Assembly (NCBI GenBank): GCA_013398955.1
Contig: VWPU01018609.1
Span: 62,001-126,000 of the forward strand
Origin: Callaeas wilsoni
Lineage: Eukaryota; Chordata; Aves; Passeriformes; Callaeidae
Length of the DNA stretch: 64,000 bases
Direction of reading: 5' to 3'
The translations under genes and the position numbers were made by a program. Shown here piece after piece: positions 39,249 to 50,235 of this stretch; positions within the stretch are counted from its first letter, which is position 1, and each line of letters starts with the position of its first letter. Below the pieces are notes generated by a model. The model did no database searches. It had not been told where the DNA came from and saw only the letters and a list, made by a program, of their open reading frames with translations.

Positions 39249-41879
39249 ATGATAATGGGTTCTCTGAAACCAAAACATTGCTTCTGTGAGTAGACTGGTA
39301 GGCTGGTCATTTGATCTATGTGTATAAAGGGACTAACAAAATAAGCATACTTGGTTACCAAAATATTATGCAGAGTTATCTTCTGCAAAAGGCCTTCCTT
39401 ATTTTTTCTTGTTTTGTGTAATGAGTTCATACCAAAATAGAAATAATACCTAGAAAAAACATCCACAGGTACATGTTGTATGATTCAGGAGTATGTTAAA
39501 TGCAATCTGTTGCATTTGTGAGAAGGAAGCATTTTGTTGAGTGTATGCTAAAAAAAAATGGTTTTTAAAACACTGTGTCACAAATAAAACAATGAGAACA
39601 TACATGATAACAGTAGGTGAACAATTACATCTGTAGAATAAACTTACAAAAGCCAGAAAAGTCACAGATAGGACACACTTCTCACTGCCGAATTTACTGA
39701 CTTGTTGGTTTCTGTCTCATGCTTAATGCTATCTAAATGCTGTTTCAGCCTGTGAATTGAATTTTCTTTTAATTTGAGCAGATCATATATTCATTTGTCT
39801 ACACTTTATCTTCATCAATCAATGGATTATGCCTGGCAGCTCCATCTCATCCTTAAAGATAACTTTGGATTATGTCATGACTCAATTCTGTATTGCCCCT
39901 ACAGAGATAATGAATTCACACATGTAAGAGGATCATTTACCAATGGGTGTGGGATGCTGTTTTGAACATATCATTTCCATCTGCCACAAGATGATTCCAT
40001 TTGAAAAAATTGATCTCCTGGAGGAGGATTTCTCAGCTAGGGTAAGCACATTGTAGGCACAGTGTAGCACAGTGTGTTGTCTGACAGGAGAGGAAAAGGG
40101 GATCGTATTGCTTCTGCTGTCCTCAGAAGGTCAAAGCGCAGGGTATGGGCTTGCATCTCTACACTGAGGCTGGAGAAAGGAGCACAGGGCAAACAAGTCC
40201 TTCCTTCTTGTAGAAAGAGGTTGCAGCTCAACAGGTCTGAGAGGAGTAACACATCCACGTGTAGGGATGGTTCAGTGAAAGCACGAAGTTAATCCACTTC
40301 TGAAAAGTTCAGCCTCAACTGTGATAAATTCTGTGAGATGCTGAAGCAGACCCTGCTGTGAGATGACCTCTTTTAAACAGCTTTAGGATTCAGCTTAATG
40401 GCTCCCAGAAAAGGACTGAGCTCATATTTAATTACTGTGAATAAAACTGTGCATTTCATCAGCTGTAAACAGTAGTAATCACGTGTATCACAATGAAAAA
40501 TTATGCACATCAAGCAGTTTCCTTGCGTGGAGTGGAATTTGACGAGAGAGTGCAGATGGATGCCTGAGTACTCTGCAGGGACACCTGGGGTGGCTCAGGA
40601 ACAGACACAGACTGGTTAGATCACTGCACACCTTGGTAACAAGGTAAAGGAGATCTTGCATATTACATCAGTTTTCATATACTAGCAAGATCAAATTATG
40701 TGCAAGGCAAAGGGAATTACATGATAACTGAGCAGCTTAGGGTTAGGAGTATTTGCATCCCTTGCCAAAATTGGTGGGAATTACGTGTCTTCCTGTTCCC
40801 TGCCCAGTCATGAGAGGCAAAATACAGTGGTGAGTTTGCAAGAGCAGGACAGTATCCCTTTGAGTAGCCTGGCAGGTGCTGAGTTGAGTTGCCTGACTTC
40901 CAGAGCACCTGTATACATGTGTAGCTCAAAAGTCATGGCTTAAGTACAGTTCCAAGGAACTCATTGAGTCCTGCCATTTCTATCTGCTCTCAGTTCTGTG
41001 GAAAGCAAATATACATTCGGCATGTTTAGAGTACACTGTATATTCTTTATTTGCTATAGAGATGGGCCTCCATAGACCTATAGTCTGTTCCCTTGGTGCA
41101 ACTGGCATCATGCTGGCAGTTCCTCTACCTCTGCCACTCACGCTGACTGTAACAGGAGATTCAGGTGCAATCCTGGTCCTGGTGGCATTCACATGTTCAT
41201 GCAATGTGAGGAAGATGATGTGTTTGTTTAATGCAAATTGCTGATCACTGTGTGTTTCCGTGTACCTTTTTCAAGAAACATGTTTGCTTTAATTTTCCTG
41301 AAGGCCATCTTTGCTGTCATATTTTGCTATATTGTGTGTCACTGTTCCATGTGCATTGTGTCACATCGTGATCCTGTCAACTGCCATAAAGGATGAGCTA
41401 CAATGACAACTTATGTCCTAATGCAGTTTGACAGGATGAAATATGCAAAAAAGTAAACATGATTCCTGCCAATGCCCACTGGTCCTAACAACTTCAGGTG
41501 TACCTCCTTTAATTAATCACTAGCTAATGATAATTTCCTGGTAACTGCCAGAAACAAGGCACAGGATGGGTGCTGTGTATCTGTGTGACGTGTTTCAGGC
41601 TGGCATACAGGCTTACAGAAATATTGCCTGTATCCCATGTCTTACACCAATTCTTATCAGACTATTCTGATTACTTTTCTGGCTCTTGTGTGTAGGCAAA
41701 GGTATAAATTCACTAGAAGAGCTTTTTCTTTTTGAAACACATGAATCAATCTCAATTCTTTGAAACGGCATTGTTCTAAAGGGTGTTCATAAATCTTGGA
41801 AATATAACTTATTTTTCTAAAGATCTATATTTTATGAAACACAGTTTAAATTTCTCCTGAGACCATTATGGTTTCTGTG

Positions 41880-42115
41880 AAAAGAGAATGGATAAAAAAA
41901 TCAAATTAATGGACTCTCATTAAGCATAAAATTACTCGACAAGAACTATTCTGAATCAATTAATCATAATGTAACAGGACTCTAATTTTATGGCATTCTC
42001 AAAATCAAAAGTAAGTATTTGCATCGTATTTCATCATAAGAAATGTGATTAATTTTGTTTACAGCTGATGAAATGCATAATTTTAGTCACAGTAATTAAA
42101 TACTGGCTCCACCTT
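41880..42115. promoter_or_regulatory. candidate enhancer-like motif cluster
   Basis: Seen: several TAAT cores (CAATTAATCATAATG near 41958-41972, TGATTAATTT near 42048), a perfect octamer ATTTGCAT (42018-42025), a FOX-type TGTTTAC (42057-42063) directly overlapping an E-box CAGCTG (42063-42068), and an octamer-like ATGCATAAT (42074-42082). Inferred: a possible developmental enhancer. In AT-rich DNA, TAAT words alone are weak evidence. Confidence 0.28.
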
Positions 42116-42825
42116 TTTTATTCTGGGAGCTTCTAAACCGAATACCAAGGTTGTCTAAAGAAGATTGTCTCACAACAGTGCCCTTCCACCTGTTACTCTC
42201 CTCTCGACACACCTTCCATGACCATGTGCAAAAAGGATCAGAAATCCAATTTATATGACATAGCAGGATACTATGAGACATATCTGTAGTTAAAAATAAG
42301 ATTAGGCTCCAGGTACTTTGCAGGGAAATAGCATCATCCCTTCTATTTAACAGACTTCATGTATGACTGTTATAAATGGATTTTTTATTTAAATATATTA
42401 TTTTGTTAATCACTGTGTTTTGGATTTGTCCCCAAGATGTTTGATTTAATATTATCTAAAAAATCCAGATTCTTGACACCTGAATCTGTCTGCTAACATG
42501 ACAGCCTATTATTCAAAAATAGACAGGTAAATTTCCCATGGAACATTACTTATGGGATCGGAGGGGGCTGCCTTGACAGCAAAAAAAGCATTTTACTCGC
42601 ATTGATTCACTCAGCAAGGAATGTTAATTATTAGGATAGGTAGAAAGGTGGTTCTTATTTACTGTTCCATGGAAACAAATCTTTCCAAAGACCATTTTGA
42701 AGAGAATTTTCTTCATATTGTTTCAGATTTCAATTAAATTAAAATTTTGAAATGTCAAATAGGGAATGGAAAGGCTTAAAAAATAAAACATGAAAGGTAG
42801 AAAGATAGCAATAAATTCCAAATTA

Positions 42826-42856
42826 TATAAAAAAAAAATAAACACACACACACAAA
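42826..42856. repeat. A-run followed by short (AC)n
   Basis: A poly-A run at about 42831-42838 is followed by (AC)6 at 42842-42853. Confidence 0.85.
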
Positions 42857-43773
42857 CCAGTTCTGGTTTTGACCAGCCTAACTTCTGGCATTCACTGCAT
42901 TAAACAGAACATAGTGAACAACATAACCCACGCTCTCATGCCTGGCACACACATTGCTGAGGCAGCTTAAGGAAGCACCAAGGGCAGTTCTGAATCCTCT
43001 GACCAAAACATGATTCTAATGCACTCAGCATTTAAACCCCTGTAACTTTGGAGAATTTGGGTTATGAGGCAGATTTAATTAATTTAAAACCATACCTGGC
43101 TTGCCAAGCAAGTGATCTCTCTGTGCTAGTACAGTGATCTCTTCCATTAAAGAGGTCAAGCTGTCTCTGTTTGGAAGTACAGCATTGTTCTAGAGAAACT
43201 TACAGGCACAACATACCGCCTACATTATTTAGTATTTGTATACTCCAGGGAATGTGACAGAAAGGTTATTTACTTATCTAAAACAAGTTTTTCTTCTAGC
43301 ATAGTTCATACAGTAATTCAATTTCCATATTTAAATCACAATAATTTTCTGTCTCTTGCTAACTTCTGTTGACCTTTTCTGTTATGGTGTAAGTTGTTTA
43401 TTTATTCCCAAATTCTAGTATTCCATATCCCTTGCACTGCTAGTGTGTATGCCTGAGGCCAATATTTGGCACCTTTCAACAAGGGATCTCTTACATCAGA
43501 GCCAGTTTCACCGATTATATGTAATTTACAAAACATGAAGGTCATTCAGGCTGTATCAGGCTGGACTATCACCACATATGAACACTTATTTCTCTGCCTT
43601 AAGAAGATAAAAAACTAATGTATTTAAGCTTGAGAAAGTATGAAAGACATGCAGATGTGTACAGTAGGTTAGAATTAACTCAGGCACTTACAATGCTCTT
43701 CCATCAGCACAAAAGTTCTTGATTTAGAAGACCTTGAGGTAGCTGGTTAATTACCCACTGAATTGGGATCAGA

Positions 43774-44550
43774 ATGCTTATGCAGAAACATTTACTAATT
43801 TGGTGGAGCAACACTTTAGGGGAAATATGTCAGTACCTTTGGCAGATATATGAAACTTTTAACAAAATGAATAGGGAAACTCCTGTAACAGTGGGAGTCA
43901 CCATGTTTTCATGGCTATGGCCCACAGGTTATCTGCTGGCTTTTAAAAACATTCACACACTGCTCCTCCACCTTCAGTATTTCCAAAGCAGGACTGTTTG
44001 TGGGAGGATAACACAGGGAGTTTACCTGGGGGCAGGCAAGTGTGAATTTAAAAGGTATAGAGCAATTAGCTGCAGTTCATCACTCGCTTGCTACAGCTCT
44101 CAAGCTGTCTCCAGGCTATCAGGTTTGGTGGAAGGGGGAGCTAGTGGATTAAAAACCCTCCTCATCCTCATTGCAGTAGAATTCCAAGACCTATTGTGTC
44201 AGGGCTGTCCTGGGCAGTCTGAGTCTTCTGTGTGGTCGGCCCCAGCTGATGTTCTCCACAGCCAGGTGGGTGCCAGAAGAGCTTTGCCTAAGGCATCCAG
44301 ATTCCATGCTGAAGGGGGCAGCTTGGCCTCTCCTGGGGCATCAGCCAGTGCTTTGCCCAGGCTGATGGGTTTTTGTCCCCATGGGAGCTCTCCAGGAGCC
44401 AGCAGCAAGGGCAGGGGAGAGGAAAAGGCTCTCACCCCATGCAGCCTGGGCTTTCCTGCTTCACAAGGAGCTCTCTTCCTGCATGGAGAAGCCCATCCGG
44501 TTGATGGACCATGGCAGGTTATCCAAGAGCTGGCTTTCAAGGAAAGATAA
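43774..44550 (+). other. longest open frame, 258 codons, unrecognised
   Basis: This is the longest open frame in the window. The first 110 codons come from AT-rich DNA and the rest from a GC-rich segment (about 44080-44550). The predicted protein shows no domain I recognise. A mildly hydrophobic stretch occurs early (residues about 40-70), and the C-terminal half is rich in Ala, Gly, Ser and Pro, as expected from translating GC-rich non-coding DNA. The opposite strand is also open at 44199-44540, which argues for low stop density and not selection. A second plus-strand frame follows in another phase at 44579-44926. No CpG island or clear splice structure is seen. It is most likely a chance frame; a lineage-specific transcript is possible. 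Confidence 0.12.
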
Positions 44551-45414
44551 ATTTGAAGGTAAATTTCTAAATTAACACATGTATTCAGTTTTATATCTCA
44601 ATGTACAGCACTTGTCTGCAGGTCAGAGGCTTAGTAAATCAGAAAGAAGAGCTAGGAAGATGTCAGAAAGAAAAGCTTGGTATACAGACATCTCACAGCC
44701 CCCATCATCAGTGATGAGGTCACAGTGCTGCTCAGCATCACCTCAATCAGAAGAAGGAGCAAAGGAAGGCAGAGGAGACTGCATCATGTGCAACTCTGAC
44801 CCTGGTTTGGTCAATAGGAGTTTGGCTGCAGAGTCCAAGGAAAATTTCTTCCTTAGGAAGGCTGGCCAGGTCATGTCCACTGCTCAGCTGATAGGTCAGG
44901 ATCCAGTGGGGTCTTATATTGATTAGCAGAAGATTTAACTTCACCCTGATTAAGAGAGATGAAGAAGGATGCTGAATAATCCTGCAGGCACTTATCAACT
45001 CTTAGGCAGACATTCCTTTTAGTCTACTGTGGTAAACAACCCATGCGCTCAATTTTGGCTTCGTTGACATTTTTTTCTAAAAGGCTGTTCTCCATAAATC
45101 TCCCAGACTTTTGTTTTTAATAGCAGCATTGTCCCAAGTGCAGACATAAAACAACCTTGTTGCTGTTATTCATTAGAATCTATATTTATTTACTTCTACC
45201 ATCCAACCAGCTTTGTATTCTTTTGTAAATTTTGTATAAAAATATCCTGTAAACACATTAGTAATGACTAACTTGATTTTTAGTAACACAAGTCATAAAT
45301 GTTAAACTTTAAGAATTAGTTTTGCTAATATAAAATAACTCTGTGTATTTTAATCCATTTAATAATATGCAAATGTAATTAAAATATGTAGTATCTTCCT
45401 CTTGTTGGGAATAT

Positions 45415-46093
45415 GACTCAGAAATGAAAAGACCTGGAGGTCCTGGTGGACAACAAGCTGTCCATGAGCCAGCAGTGTCCTTATGGCCAAGAAAGCCAAT
45501 GGTATCTGAGGATGCATTAGGAAGAGCGTTCCAGCAGGTCGAGGAGGATGATCCTGCCCCTCTACTCCTGCCCCTGCCCTGGTGAGGCACATCTGGAGAC
45601 AGTGTCCAGTCTGGACTCCTCAGGAGAGGAGAGGCAGGAGCTCCTGGAGAGGATCCAGCAGAGGGTGACAAAGAGACTGGAGCTTCTCTCTTATGAGGAG
45701 CGACTGAGAGAGTTTGGTCTGTTCAGCCTGGAGAAGAGACGACTGAAAGGGAACCTCATCAATGTCTGCGAGTGTCTGAAGGGGAGGTGCCCAGAGGACG
45801 GAGCCAGGCGCTGCTTGGTGGTGCCAAGCAACAGGACAAGAGGCAATGGGCAGAAACTGATGCACACAAAGTTCCACCTGAACATGAGGAAGAACTTCTT
45901 TACTGTGCAGGTGACTGAGCACTGAACAGATCACCCAGAGAGGTTGTGGAGTCTCCCTCACTGGAGCTATTAAAGAACTGTCTGAACACAGTCTTGTGCC
46001 ACGTGCTTTAGGATAACCCTGCTTGAGAGAGGTTGGACCAGATGATCCCCTGTGGTCCCTTACAACCTGACCCTTTCTGGGATTCTGTGATTT
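45415..46093 (+). mobile_element. CR1 LINE, 5'-truncated, ORF2 C-terminal part plus 3' UTR
   Basis: This plus-strand CR1 begins in ORF2 near the block encoding DLEVLVDNKLSMSQQ. It continues through GAGCGACTGAGAGAGTTTGG and CTGTTCAGCCTGGAGAAGAG to AGGAAGAACTTCTTTACTGT. After that come the 3' UTR words GAGAGGTTGGACCAGATGAT and a short tail, GATTCTGTGATTT, ending at 46093. An open frame at 45548-45925 holds about 125 codons of the ORF2 C-terminus (YEERLREFGLFSLEKRRL is the clearest block). It ends early because the usual TGGAACAG has lost one G, giving a TGA at 45923-45925. Earlier frame changes occur around 45500-45560. The copy is inactive. It looks like a different CR1 subfamily from the copy at 54248. 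Confidence 0.95.
45548..45925 (+). pseudogene. CR1 ORF2 C-terminal remnant
   Basis: This is an open stretch of about 125 codons within the CR1 at 45415-46093. Residues about 45-75 carry the conserved FGLFSLEKRRLKGNL block. Residues about 95-120 carry RTRGNGQKL and MRKNFFTVQV, the normal ORF2 C-terminal order. The first 40 residues match CR1 less well, which suggests an earlier frame shift. A one-base loss in the WNR codons creates the terminating TGA. This is a transposon protein relic, not a host gene. Confidence 0.85.
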
Positions 46094-49000
46094 GCCATTC
46101 ATGAATAACTGTTCAAAAGATTAATTTGTATGAAATGTTCCAGCAAGTTGAACTCTAACACAGGATGGCATCCCTGTGTTTTTATACATTTCCTGTTCCT
46201 TGGTAGAGCCATTTGCCATGACATAATTGCTGAAATACCTCTGAGCTAATACCCAAGAGACAACTGCTTACAAGGGTTATAAAGGTATGTTCTAGTTCAA
46301 AGGAACACTTTATTAGACATAGAGCTATTGCTTTAAAAAGTGAAAGAACCGACAGCATACAAAAAAGTTGTAGACAGATACAATTGATAGAAGCTACCAC
46401 CTAAAAGTGGTCTTTCTCATACAACAAACATTAATATTTACTTAAATCTGGAGACTTTAAAGATGTCTATCAAAATTTTTCTTGAAGCGGGCTGAGATAA
46501 ATACAAGATTTCATATGTTGTATGTGAGTATAATCAGAACAGCAGTATAGAAAAAATTATTCTAAGTAAAATACACAAAATATAAAGAGAAAAAACACCA
46601 CAAGATTGCATGATACAATTTTGACAGAATTTCATTGAAGTGCCTTTGACTTTTAATGCTTATCATCATGCTGATTTGTAAATAGCAGTAGTTAGACTCA
46701 AATTTAGCACCCTTGTAGCTATACTAGAGGCAGGTAGATTTACTACATGTCATAAAAATACAGTACTTCCAACCTAGTCCATGAGAGCTAATGAAAAGTT
46801 CCAGGGCATTTGGAAAAACATTCATAATTTCTTCCATGTACAGTAATTTCTATAATTTTTCTTTTTGTATTATCAGAAGAAACATAATGCTAAGGAACAC
46901 ATCCAAGCAATAAATACACACCCAATTTATAACACCAGAAAAAGCAATATTCACTGGCTCCATGCAGGATATCTCACTCAAACATTTGAATTGTTTGGTA
47001 GAGTGGTTTGTTTTTGTTGGGAATTTTTTTACCTCTTCAACTTTTCCCCTTGACAGTGGACCTTTTTCTTCCTTACCTTCTTACTGAACTCCCTCCTAAT
47101 TTTGTCACCGAATAGCTTGATCGAATTCAAGATGCCAGGTCATCTGGAGAGTTATGCCTGGAAGGAGAGTAAAACTCATCTCTTATCTTGAAGTCAGACA
47201 GAAAAACACTTATCTGACTGTCTCGCAGACCCGTTTGTTTTTAAACTAGTGTGACTTCATAGTGAATGCTATCATTGCAATTCTCTCTCAGTGTTTTACA
47301 GGTAGGAAAAGAATGTGAATAAGATTCTTCTGGGAAGCTTCTTCTCAGCTAGGGAGAATAGGTTTGACAGCAGTATAGAACATTACTGCATCACTCATGT
47401 TGTGTATGCCATGGCCATGACCAGCCCAAGTACATGTGGGGGCTTGAGGGAGACTGTCTGCTGAAAAGATACAGAGCCTTCTCTAGCACAATATCCCAAG
47501 TGTTTCCAAACTCAGTAAAGCTCTTTATTAGGGTCCTCCTCCCTGTTTGTTCCTCCTAAGCTGGCAAAGCACACTTGCCAAGACAAGCTGCTGCTGGTTG
47601 GAGCACTGACGCCGGGAAGGCTTGGAGCGGCTGCCATGGTTGTGCAAGGCTGTGGGCCATGCCAGCAGCATCGGGGACATGGGTGACCCGCTGTTCAGCA
47701 GGGTCGAGCCTGGGGGCCAGTAGAGCATCCCCACCCTGCTGTGGGTGGCTGCAGCCCACAGCAGGCTCTACTTCCTGTGCTATAGGCCTGTTCCGTCATC
47801 GTTCTCTTCCCCCTTCTTTCTGTTAATTTAATGCAGAGGATGACATTTTGGCTGAAAATCGATAGTTTTTAACATTGGTTTCGATGTGGCAAGAATTTCA
47901 TCCAAACCCTTCATGCCTCACTGAGGACAATAACACAAAGAACACTGTTTTGGAAAGAGAAAGGCATCAGGTTTGCCAGCAGCTTTGTTTATTGTGTTTG
48001 GGGGCTTCATGATGTAGTCTCCCACCCACTCCTTTTTTAAATGTTACTTTGGCTTTTGAAAGTCTTGTAACCTAAAATATAATGATTAAAAGCTTGTATG
48101 CAATTTCCAAAGCTGGTTTTCATTCCCTAGGGAGTATTAATTCTGGTTTAATTTGCTTTTCATCTTCGTTGTGCAACAAAACACAGTTTTGTTTTTAAAA
48201 AGAGGATCAAACTGATACGGGAATATGCGTACAAGTGTTGGCAGGCATTTCTTGAGGAGTGCTGCAGCCCATGAACTTGGACTTCAAACAAAAAATGTGC
48301 AGAGCTCACATGAACTTGAATTTGCCCTTTATTTGTGATACCCATAAACATTTATGATGCTTTGTTTTTAATCCCAGTAAGCCTATGTTGTTACTTTGGG
48401 TCTTTTAATAGTGTCTATTTATATTGTGAAATCATGACAACTGTGTTGTCTTCCCGTAAAGCCAAAGGTCAAGGGTCTGCTACAGCAAATACTAACACAT
48501 GTGAAAAACTTCACTCATATGAATAATCAAATTGATTTTAACAGGGACGTGTTTTTGGGGTCAGGCTCCCAATATTTTGACATACTTCTTGAAATTTTCT
48601 GTGGATAGGAGTCATTGACTTTCATATGGTGATAAAATGCTCTAAACACACAAATAACTCCCCTCCAAAAGATAGGAATATGTTTGGTTTATCAAGTTTT
48701 AACAGTTACAGTTTTACTTGCTAGCTTTCTTTTCCTGAATACAAGTAGCGTTGGAGGAGAGCTTAGAAGAGATAAAATAGAATTAGTGTTAATGATTCCT
48801 ATAAGTTAATGTATTTAACATTTCCTCTCCTGTCCCAAGTGATCCTCTGTGTAACCACAAGTTTGGAGATCTCAGTGTATTTTTTTGCCTTAATTTTCTG
48901 GTAAAGAATGATGGAACTGATTACCATTACAACAGTGACGTACTGCATTTAGTAATTTATATTGTGTGCAGATCATTGCTATGATGAAATAGACAAATGT

Positions 49001-49799
49001 GCATAGGAGAACGCTCTTTTTAATCATAAGAACTATAAAAATTCATGCTTTATATAATAAATATTACTCTATTTTTAAGACTATACCTAGCTGTAGTGCC
49101 TCTGTAGTGCATGTGCTGTAAAAGTAAATGAAAGGGACACACAAAATTCCAAATATAACCAGTAGTTATTCAGGATAAGCAGCTTGCCTTATAAAGAGAA
49201 TTTCCCAGTTGTCTGTTGGGATTCTAGAGTGATCTTGGCACAATTTTTGTGAATAAGCAAATAATTTTTCCTGTTGTTTGCACAGATTCCAACTGTGTTA
49301 GAATGCAATTCCTGCAAAAATTTGTCTCAGAAAATCATGTCTGGGACAAATTGGTTTTTCGTTTTTTATTGGAATATATTCAACAGTTTTCCATGTTGTA
49401 TGCTGAACCTTGTTCTCAAAATACATATGCTATACCAGTGACTCCTACTGTTAAATTAGGGAGAAGCTTTACATATGTTTATTCTTCCTATAAAGGTGGG
49501 AAACTTTTGGAAAAGCTCAAGTGTAGATGAAAATCAGTATCTTTTAAATTTTTAAACATATATGAGCTATTTTCTTCATATCACCTTAAGCAAGAATGCC
49601 ACAAAACTAGCAAAGGATCTGCAGTCTAGGTGTCATAACCTCCCTGACAGTAAAAGGAACACTTCTTCCATTAACATGGAATAAAGTGCATGGTCTGTCC
49701 AGTGGTACACCATGTCATTTAAGACATTCCATCATTCCCAGTTTGAGCTCTTTGCTCTAATCTCATGAGATACCCAGGGAAAAAACAATGATAGCCAAG

Positions 49800-49990
49800 G
49801 TATTAAAATGTAATCAAGATATGCAAATTCATATCTGAATGTGATTTGCTTGGAAAGAGAAATTAATCTAGGCATGGTCAAATAAACAGTGTGTAATATG
49901 GATAATTAATCACCAAATTAGCAGCTGTAGTCCCATGAGAAGGTTATGCAAATTAAAAAGGCTCCCATCTACAGTCACAATTAGAGTACT
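49800..49990. promoter_or_regulatory. candidate enhancer-like cluster with two perfect octamers
   Basis: Seen: ATGCAAAT at 49821-49828 and again at 49946-49953, same strand, 125 bases apart. Between them are an ATTTGCTT variant (about 49844), a FOX-type AAATAAACA (49880-49888) and homeodomain words AATTAATC and TAATTAATC. Inferred: POU-factor-bound regulatory element. Not testable from this sequence alone. Confidence 0.3.
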
Positions 49991-50194
49991 GAATACCAAA
50001 ACAAAGCCCCTGAGAGCACCACAAAACAAGCAAATCAAACTTAGTGGGTCATCTTCCAAATTTCACTGAGAGATTTTCGAAGTGCTTTATTTTTCCTGGT
50101 TTACAGGAACGGATTTATTTTCCCACTGACATACCAGGCTCGTTGAATAACTTGCAACCTTGAAGAGCCACTAGTGTTGCTTTAGACAAAATTA

Positions 50195-50235
50195 ATTCAT
50201 GTAGTCCAAATCATACATTCATGCAGTCCAAATCA
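50195..50235. repeat. 22-bp-period direct repeat, two copies
   Basis: ATTCATGTAGTCCAAATCA (50195-50213) recurs as ATTCATGCAGTCCAAATCA (50217-50235), 18 of 19 bases identical, separated by three bases. Confidence 0.9.

Larger units (their letters stand above)
39249..45414. other. unique sequence, no gene recognised
   Basis: Contains the (AC)n tract, the motif cluster at 41880-42115 and the long frames at 43774-44926. At 40037-40292 both strands are open over 70 codons with no recognisable product. Confidence 0.5.

Noticed and set aside
40037..40292. Overlapping sense and antisense frames of about 70 codons
   Set aside because: Both are short, unrecognised and mutually overlapping, so chance is the simplest explanation.
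45620..46102. 160-codon minus-strand frame
   Set aside because: Antisense shadow of the plus-strand CR1 copy at 45415-46093.
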